Shown here: piece after piece, positions 7,363 to 11,564 of the stretch
Position numbering within the stretch: position 1 is the first letter of the stretch
Layout of the letters: each line of letters starts with the position of its first letter
Source: Savagea sp.
Lineage (GTDB): Bacteria; Bacillota; Bacilli; Bacillales_A; Planococcaceae
Direction: 5' to 3'
DNA: 11,564 nt
Assembly (NCBI GenBank): GCA_030146155.1
Contig: JASLCF010000141.1
Location: forward strand, 1 to 11,564
Notes under the pieces: model-generated
Seen by the model: the letters and a program-made list of their open reading frames with translations, nothing else
What the model was told of the DNA's origin: nothing
Database searches by the model: none
Position numbers and translations under genes: made by a program

Positions 7363-7441
7363 ATAAAGAAACAGCAATCTCCTTTAATCAAGTATTCAAA
7401 ATAGATCTTGAAGGTGACTAAAATACTCGGAGTTGCTGTTT
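7363..7441 (-). terminator. Intercistronic hairpin between dctP and dctQ (attenuator or partial terminator)
   Basis: Outer stem of 13 pairs with one bulge (7369-7382 with 7429-7441) and an inner AGTATT/AATACT stem (7391-7396 with 7422-7427). On the minus strand it is followed by TTTCTTT, a modest U tract; on the plus strand it is followed by TTTTTT. Since dctP lies upstream and dctQM downstream on the minus strand, it probably gives partial termination or protects the dctP 3' end, keeping the binding protein in excess over the permease. Confidence 0.65.
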
Positions 7442-7461
7442 TTTCACATTATAAGTGATGA

Positions 7462-8490
7462 TTACCAACCTGAAGCATTTCGATAAATATTCATTAGTTC
7501 CTCACCAAACACTTCTTTTTCCCATTTCTCATAAACTGGGAGCATCTGATTTCTGAATGCTTCTTTATCCACATCGTCATTTACTGCCATTCCTTTTTCA
7601 CGAAGTTCATTAATATATTCTTGTTCTTGTTTGTCATTCACTACTCGGACTTCTTGTGAAATTCGGTTAGCTTCATCTAAAATTATTTTTTGATCTTCAG
7701 TTGATATTTTTTCCCACACATCATCTTTTACAACAATCATGATTGTATTGTAAAAATGACCTGTTAATGACAAATACTTTTGTACTTCATTAAATTTTGG
7801 AGCTACGATGTTGGCTAGCGGGTTTTCTTGAGCATCAAGGGCACCTTGCTGTAAAGCACCATAAACTTCACTGAATGCCATAATTGTTGGTAAAGCGCCT
7901 ACTTGTTCAAAAGCATCAATACGCAAGTTAGATTCTGCAACTCGGATTTTCACATTTTTCATGTCCTCTGGTTTAACAATAGGCTGTTTATTATTTGTAA
8001 TATGTCTGAAACCCCATTCTAAGTAACCAATCTGTTTCATTCCTTGATCTTTCATAATATTTCCAAGGTATTCTCCAAACTCACCATCATATGCAGCTCT
8101 TGCAGATTCAATGTCCTTCCACATATAAGGTAAATCTTCAATAGCCATTTTACGATCTAAAGACTGCATTGTACCTACCATAATCGCAGCAGATTCCATC
8201 GTTCCCATTTTAACTTGTTCGAGCATTTCTGTTTCAGAGCCTAATTGGCTATTTGGGAAAATATCAAAGTTTACTCTACCATCTGTTTTTTCTTTAATCT
8301 CATTTGCCATTTCTAAGATTAAGTCTGATGCAGGAGTACCTTCTGATAAGGCATGTCCAAGCTGTAGATTAACGACATCCCCTTTATTTTTATTATCATT
8401 GTTAGCACTGTTACCGCAAGCAGATAAGATAAGTAATAAAGCGGTTACAAACACAGGAAGTAAAAAAGATTTTCTTTTTGTTTTATTCAT
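7462..8490 (-). CDS. dctP: TRAP transporter substrate-binding lipoprotein (DctP family)
   Basis: A 342-residue extracytoplasmic receptor anchored as a lipoprotein. Signal peptide: basic MNKTKRK, hydrophobic core, lipobox LSAC with Cys25, then a Asn/Lys-rich linker to about residue 37. The mature part follows the DctP fold: VNLQLGHALSEGTPAS, NSQLGSETEMLEQV, the conserved GFRHITN segment (160-166), KIRV (181-184) with Arg183 expected to pair with the substrate carboxylate, and GALDAQENP (216-224). ATG 8490 follows TGAGGG on the minus strand at 7 bases. It is the first gene of the operon, behind a clear promoter and GTATAC palindrome. The conserved arginine implies an anionic, probably carboxylate ligand, which I cannot specify further. 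The nearby enolase-superfamily enzyme and the cupin are candidate users of it. Confidence 0.95.
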   Translation of the reverse strand: MNKTKRKSFLLPVFVTALLLILSACGNSANNDNKNKGDVVNLQLGHALSEGTPASDLILEMANEIKEKTDGRVNFDIFPNSQLGSETEMLEQVKMGTMESAAIMVGTMQSLDRKMAIEDLPYMWKDIESARAAYDGEFGEYLGNIMKDQGMKQIGYLEWGFRHITNNKQPIVKPEDMKNVKIRVAESNLRIDAFEQVGALPTIMAFSEVYGALQQGALDAQENPLANIVAPKFNEVQKYLSLTGHFYNTIMIVVKDDVWEKISTEDQKIILDEANRISQEVRVVNDKQEQEYINELREKGMAVNDDVDKEAFRNQMLPVYEKWEKEVFGEELMNIYRNASGW

Positions 8491-8520
8491 TCAAATTCCC
8501 TCACTTCAATTTTTTATTCG

Positions 8521-8533
8521 GTATACTGTATAC
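8521..8533 (-). promoter_or_regulatory. Operator-like palindrome GTATAC-T-GTATAC in the dctP leader
   Basis: Two self-complementary GTATAC hexamers are separated by one base (8521-8526 and 8528-8533), giving a 13-base palindrome. It begins about 13 bases downstream of the dctP -10 element, hence inside the early transcribed region, a typical roadblock repressor position. GTATAC cores are known in operators of GntR-family regulators (B. subtilis GntR binds around TTGTATACAA). No GntR-type gene is present in the window, so the regulator is unidentified. Confidence 0.6.
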
Positions 8534-8546
8534 TGAACTTTGAATT

Positions 8547-8575
8547 AGAATACATGATTAAAAATTAAAAGTCAA
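8547..8575 (-). promoter_or_regulatory. Sigma-A-type promoter of the dctP-dctQ-dctM-cupin operon
   Basis: On the minus strand TTGACT (-35, 8570-8575) and TATTCT (-10, 8547-8552) are separated by exactly 17 bases. The start would be near 8540, upstream of the GTATAC palindrome and the ribosome binding site. Confidence 0.75.
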
Positions 8576-8590
8576 TGAATTATCAGAATT

Positions 8591-8641
8591 ATTATTAAAA
8601 ATATGGAGTAGGATTACATTTTTTGTAATCCTACTCCATAT
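8591..8641 (-). terminator. Terminator of the enolase-superfamily gene
   Basis: A perfect 18-bp stem (8601-8618 with 8624-8641) encloses a 5-base loop; on the minus strand it is followed by TTTTAATAAT. It starts 8 bases after the enzyme's stop codon and just upstream of the dctP promoter, so the enzyme and the TRAP operon are separate transcription units. Confidence 0.9.
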
Positions 8642-8648
8642 GAATTAA

Positions 8649-9758
8649 TTATTGAATGACTGCCGATTGAAGAGTGAGCTCTTGTAAGACTTGCTCGTCT
8701 ACATCAATCCCTAAACCAGCTTGTTCATTTAATGAAATATAAGGGACGTCGTAGGCTAAGTTTCCGACATCTTTACTGAATTTTAATGGGCCTGTAAGTT
8801 CAATACTTGTAATATTACTTTTTGAAAATGCAACATGATAACCAGCAGCCGAACCGACAGAGGATTCAACCATTGAACCGACTTGTGCTTCAATATTTTC
8901 CATCGCTGCAATGATTGCTAATTGATTTGCTTTATAAATTCCACCACATTTCATTAGTTTGATATTAATTTTATGGCCAGCTTGTTTTTGAATAATGGTA
9001 CGCATTTCAGGAATGCCCACTAACCCTTCATCTACCATGACTGGAATGGTTGTTTTTTGTTTAATTTCGGCCATCCCGTCTAAATCCGATGCGATGATTG
9101 GTTGTTCTATCCAATCGAGTTGAGCATCTTCTAATTGTGCCAAGGCTTGAATGGCTGTCGCACTGTTTTTCCATCCTTGATTGACGTCTACTCTCAGGTT
9201 AATTGTTGGACCAACCGCTTCACGTACCGCTAAAATACGTTCAACATCAAGTTGTGCATCTGTTCCAACTTTGATTTTAATCGCACTAAAGCCGGCATCT
9301 ATTTGTTCTTTAGCCTCTTTTGCCATTTCTTCAGGAGTGAGTATACTTAATACATGAGCGAGTTTGAATCGGTCGTGGTATCTTCCGCCTAATAAATGAT
9401 AAACTGGAACACCTAAAGCTTTACCCGCAGCATCGTAACAAGCGATGTCGAGTGCAGCTTTTGCTGTAGGTGCGCCTAAAATCTCAGCGTCCATTATTTT
9501 ATGGATGCGTTCCATATTTAACGGGTTTTCTCCGATTAAACGCGGTGCCAATGTTTTTTCGATAATAGCATAGGCACCATACATTGATTCACCTGTCACG
9601 TGTTCATCCGCAATTCCTTCTCCGTAACCTATAACGCCATTATCAAGCGTTACTTTTACAATAATAGAAGGCATAGAATCATAACGTGCATAACTAATAA
9701 TAAAAGGTTGTTTCAATGGTAATTCAATAGCAAAAACTTCGATTTTTTCAATTTTCAT
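8649..9758 (-). CDS. Enolase-superfamily enzyme, muconate-lactonizing (MLE) subgroup; substrate unknown
   Basis: A 369-residue cytoplasmic enzyme with an N-terminal capping domain (about 1-115, loop at 20-30) and a TIM barrel. The MLE-subgroup catalytic set is complete: KIK with Lys163 at the end of strand 2, metal ligands Asp191 (RVDVNQGW), Glu218 (WIEQP) and Asp243 (VDE), and the opposing base Lys267 (NIKLMKCGG). It should therefore abstract an alpha-proton next to a carboxylate, giving epimerization, cycloisomerization or dehydration. Databases would likely call it dipeptide epimerase or mandelate racemase/MLE family. However, the eighth strand reads IELTGPL (319-325), not the DxD motif that holds the dipeptide amino group in L-Ala-D/L-Glu epimerases, so that name is not safe. 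ATG 9758 is chosen because AAAGGA lies 9 bases upstream and the family N-terminus begins there; a further upstream start at 9821 would run into the divergent regulator gene. Confidence 0.88.
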   Translation of the reverse strand: MKIEKIEVFAIELPLKQPFIISYARYDSMPSIIVKVTLDNGVIGYGEGIADEHVTGESMYGAYAIIEKTLAPRLIGENPLNMERIHKIMDAEILGAPTAKAALDIACYDAAGKALGVPVYHLLGGRYHDRFKLAHVLSILTPEEMAKEAKEQIDAGFSAIKIKVGTDAQLDVERILAVREAVGPTINLRVDVNQGWKNSATAIQALAQLEDAQLDWIEQPIIASDLDGMAEIKQKTTIPVMVDEGLVGIPEMRTIIQKQAGHKINIKLMKCGGIYKANQLAIIAAMENIEAQVGSMVESSVGSAAGYHVAFSKSNITSIELTGPLKFSKDVGNLAYDVPYISLNEQAGLGIDVDEQVLQELTLQSAVIQ

Positions 9759-9792
9759 GTGGGTCATCCTTTCTGAAATGGAGTGTAATTTT
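9759..9792. promoter_or_regulatory. 34-base divergent gap between enzyme and regulator genes
   Basis: Only 34 bases separate the two start codons. They hold the enzyme's AAAGGA (minus) and the regulator's GGAGTG (plus, 9780-9785), leaving no room for two promoters. The promoters must lie inside the opposing coding sequences; I find no convincing -35/-10 pair there on either strand. The arrangement suits autoregulation coupled to control of the enzyme gene. Confidence 0.5.
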
Positions 9793-11025
9793 ATGAAAAC
9801 AATAGCAATCATTGGTTCCAACTGGTTTGTGCAACAATTTAAGCAAAGTATAAAAAAAGACTGGGATGTTCAATTTACTTATCATGTGTACCAAGAAGTA
9901 GAAGAAGCTCCTGAACTAGTTGAGAGAATCAACAATGTAGACGCCTGTATTTTTGCTGGTTCTTTTCCTTACGAACACAGTCAAGAGATTCTTCAAAAAA
10001 GAAATATTCCAGCCGTTTATGTCAGGCAAGACGTTCATTCATTAGTTTTGTCCCTCACGCGTGCACTTCTCGCGGGTTATGCTTTAGAGAGAATATCCAT
10101 TGACTATCGTCACGAAGAAGAATGGGCCTCTCTCAAGCGAGAATTGAATGGCAAAGTGCCTACATTTTCTTTCCCGATTCACCGAGAAACTTCTGTTCGT
10201 CAAATCGTAAAGACTCACCAAAAGAATCAAGAGGGAGGAGCCATTGATTTAGTGATCACAAGTGTGCATGCTGCTGCAAAAGAATTAGAGGCATTAGGCA
10301 TACCTACCCAACGTGCAGTTGATTCTGAAAGTTCGTTACAGGCGATTGTAGATGATGCCATTCAGGTCGCTACCTTTTCACAATTATCAGATGCACAGAT
10401 TGCGGTAGGGTTGATTACAGTGCCTCCAGAAAATCAAGCGGTCGTAGAAAAAATTACGCATGCATTAGATGCTGTGAAGCAAACAGATGATGCAATGATT
10501 AAGTTATATACGACTGTTGGAAAATTGCGTCGCTTCTTACAAAGTGATGCGTTATACAATTGGATGGCTGAACTCAAAGCGGGTTGCAACATCGGCTTTG
10601 GGAGTGGAGAAACTTTATTAAAGGCTGAACAACATGCACAATCGGCTTATCGGTACCAACTCCAACAAACGACAACAGGCTTAGGGTTTTATTATGTAGA
10701 TGTGAATCATCGCTTAACAGGGCCTTATCCACAAACACGTGCAGTTTTGGATTTGGCGATTCAAAATGAACAATTATTAACTTTTTCGCAACTTACCGGG
10801 TTAAGCCCAGTCAATGTTTCAAAGTTAATTCAATTTGATCAGTTGAACAAAAATTTAGCATTCACCACAGACGAGTTAGCAGAGTATTTACAAGTTACAC
10901 GTCGAACAGCGGAGCGTTTACTTAAAAAATTGCACGGCACGCCGTATCTCGTCATTGCAGGTGAGCAAAGCAAGGGTGGTAAAGGCAGACCTAAGCTAAT
11001 GTACCGCTTACATTTAAGAATTTAG
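9793..11025 (+). CDS. Multidomain transcriptional regulator with PrpR_N-like sensor and C-terminal winged HTH
   Basis: A 410-residue cytoplasmic protein that I do not recognise as a named regulator. Residues 1-200 resemble a PrpR_N-like alpha/beta sensor: MKTIAIIGSNWF start, NNVDACIFAGSFPY, then DLVITSVHAAAKELEALGIP (152-171) and an 'ES.LQAIVDDAI' helix. Residues about 232-305 look like a degenerate GGDEF / GTP cyclohydrolase III-like fold: DDAMIKLYTTVGKLR, then NIGFGSGETLLKAEQHAQSA (266-285) and GFYYVDVN. No GGDEF catalytic motif is present. Residues 357-380 (TTDELAEYLQVTRRTAERLLKKL) form a helix-turn-helix, with a basic wing SKGGKGRPKLMYRL (393-406). ATG 9793 is chosen for GGAGTG upstream; in-frame ATGs at 9757 and 9778 lack a site. 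Divergence from the enzyme gene and adjacency to the YfcC gene suggest it controls both. The ligand and whether it activates or represses are unknown. Confidence 0.78.
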   Translation: MKTIAIIGSNWFVQQFKQSIKKDWDVQFTYHVYQEVEEAPELVERINNVDACIFAGSFPYEHSQEILQKRNIPAVYVRQDVHSLVLSLTRALLAGYALERISIDYRHEEEWASLKRELNGKVPTFSFPIHRETSVRQIVKTHQKNQEGGAIDLVITSVHAAAKELEALGIPTQRAVDSESSLQAIVDDAIQVATFSQLSDAQIAVGLITVPPENQAVVEKITHALDAVKQTDDAMIKLYTTVGKLRRFLQSDALYNWMAELKAGCNIGFGSGETLLKAEQHAQSAYRYQLQQTTTGLGFYYVDVNHRLTGPYPQTRAVLDLAIQNEQLLTFSQLTGLSPVNVSKLIQFDQLNKNLAFTTDELAEYLQVTRRTAERLLKKLHGTPYLVIAGEQSKGGKGRPKLMYRLHLRI

Positions 11026-11042
11026 AAAATTCTCAAAAAACT

Positions 11043-11071
11043 TTGCATTCAATAAAAAACTTCTTTATAAT
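11043..11071 (+). promoter_or_regulatory. Promoter of the YfcC-family transporter gene
   Basis: A perfect TATAAT (11066-11071) lies 17 bases from TTGCAT (11043-11048), only a half-match to the -35 consensus. A weak -35 with an ideal -10 suggests an activated promoter. It begins 18 bases after the regulator stop codon, with no good terminator between, so some read-through from the regulator gene is likely. Confidence 0.7.
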
Positions 11072-11078
11072 AAACACA

Positions 11079-11100
11079 ACGTCGTTAAAACGTCGTTAAA
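11079..11100 (+). repeat. Tandem 11-bp direct repeat (ACGTCGTTAAA x2) at the transcription start
   Basis: ACGTCGTTAAA occurs at 11079-11089 and again directly after it at 11090-11100. The 11-bp period is one helical turn, so two proteins could bind the same DNA face. It starts 8 bases after the -10 element and so spans the likely start site, an operator position. The neighbouring winged-HTH regulator is the obvious candidate binder. I see no further copy in the enzyme/regulator gap. Confidence 0.6.
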
Positions 11101-11152
11101 TGAATGATAGTTGTTCAGCGTTTTTTTGTCAATGAAAAATAGGAGGGGTCAT

Positions 11153-11564
11153 ATGGGAGAAGTGAAGAAGAAAAAATTAACGATTCCACATACGTATGCA
11201 ATTATTTTTTCAATCATTATACTTGCTACAATTGCTACGTATCTCGTTTCGGCAGGTCAATATGAACGAGTAGAAATGGGAGACCGAATTGTTGTTGTCG
11301 AAAATAGTTATCACCAAGTTACCTCGAACCCGGTTTCTATTTTCGAAATGTTTACAGCCATTCCTTTAGGGATGCAAGCTGGCGCACGAATTATCTTCTA
11401 TATCTTTATTGTAGGGGGAGCATTTGGTATTATTCGCGCGACAGGTGCCATTGAGTCAGGTGTACAAAGTTTAGTTACAAAAATGCAGGATAAAGGGATT
11501 TTACTTATTCCTGTTTCTATGATTATTTTCTCTATCCTTGGTTTTACAACAGGGATGTCGGAAG
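11153..11564 (+). CDS. YfcC-family (DcuC/ArcD-like) transporter, N-terminal part, truncated by window end
   Basis: The first 137 residues of a polytopic membrane protein. ATG 11153 follows a strong AGGAGGGG (11141-11148). The N-terminus is short and basic (MGEVKKKKLTIPHTYA), and PHTY before the first membrane segment (about 14-34) with SAGQYER after it is typical of YfcC proteins, which are annotated variously as basic amino acid antiporters or short-chain/C4-dicarboxylate carriers. An extracytoplasmic loop (35-70) precedes TAIPLGMQAGARIIFYIF and VGGAFGIIRATGAIESG, both family-like, and a third segment begins near 115. The promoter with tandem repeats and the adjacent regulator suggest it is induced together with the enolase-superfamily enzyme. 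The real substrate is uncertain, and the rest of the gene lies outside the window. Confidence 0.85.
   Translation, partial: MGEVKKKKLTIPHTYAIIFSIIILATIATYLVSAGQYERVEMGDRIVVVENSYHQVTSNPVSIFEMFTAIPLGMQAGARIIFYIFIVGGAFGIIRATGAIESGVQSLVTKMQDKGILLIPVSMIIFSILGFTTGMSE

Noticed and set aside
8560..8600. Possible CcpA (cre) site near the dctP promoter
   Set aside because: The region is A+T only in the relevant positions and lacks the central CG that cre sites require.
9759..9821. Longer N-terminus for the enolase-superfamily enzyme starting at 9821
   Set aside because: It would overlap the divergent regulator gene, has no suitable ribosome binding site, and the extra 21 residues do not resemble the family, which starts at MKIEKIEVFAIELPL.
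11017..11034. Small inverted repeat (AGAATTT / AAATTCT) over the regulator stop codon
   Set aside because: Seven A-T-rich pairs with a 3-base loop and no T run after it; too weak for a terminator.
11087..11127. Possible leader hairpin with T run upstream of the YfcC gene
   Set aside because: Only about six good pairs plus a G-U and a mismatch, with a 20-base loop. The T run is mostly consumed by the stem, so attenuation is not supported well enough.

Overview
The window is AT-rich, with A-rich leaders, strong AGGAGG-type ribosome binding sites, a Bacillus-type Fur box and long U-tailed terminators. Together with fumarase, TRAP and YfcC proteins of Firmicute appearance, this points to a low-GC Gram-positive of class Bacilli. 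Genus and species cannot be decided from this stretch. There are no RNA genes, insertion sequences or CRISPR arrays, and no gap between genes exceeds 300 bases.

Left block, plus strand (1-5177): the 3' end of an ABC transporter ATPase gene is fused by overlap to its FtsX/MacB-type permease gene, closed by a good terminator. Next comes a Bcr/CflA-type MFS exporter behind a perfect 7-1-7 Fur box (1494-1508) that lies just downstream of an extended -10 element. A class II fumarase gene (fumC) follows with its own promoter and terminator, and then a putative L-aspartate dehydrogenase gene (nadX-like). I see no terminator between the exporter and fumC, so iron-responsive read-through into this iron-independent fumarase is possible.

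Middle block, minus strand (8575 down to 5128): a tripartite TRAP transporter operon, dctP - dctQ - dctM - cupin. It has a clear sigma-A promoter with a GTATAC-T-GTATAC operator-like palindrome in the early transcribed region. A hairpin between dctP and dctQ could lower membrane-subunit expression relative to the binding protein. A 17-bp perfect hairpin ends the operon.

Right block (8597-11564): an enolase-superfamily enzyme of the muconate-lactonizing subgroup (minus strand) is transcribed divergently from a three-part regulator gene (plus strand), with only 34 bases between start codons. Downstream of the regulator is a YfcC-family transporter gene that runs off the window. It has a near-ideal promoter followed at once by two tandem 11-bp repeats. 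Enzyme, regulator and transporter look like one catabolic module whose substrate I cannot name. The adjacent TRAP operon may feed the same pathway, but it has its own promoter and is separated from the enzyme gene by a terminator.
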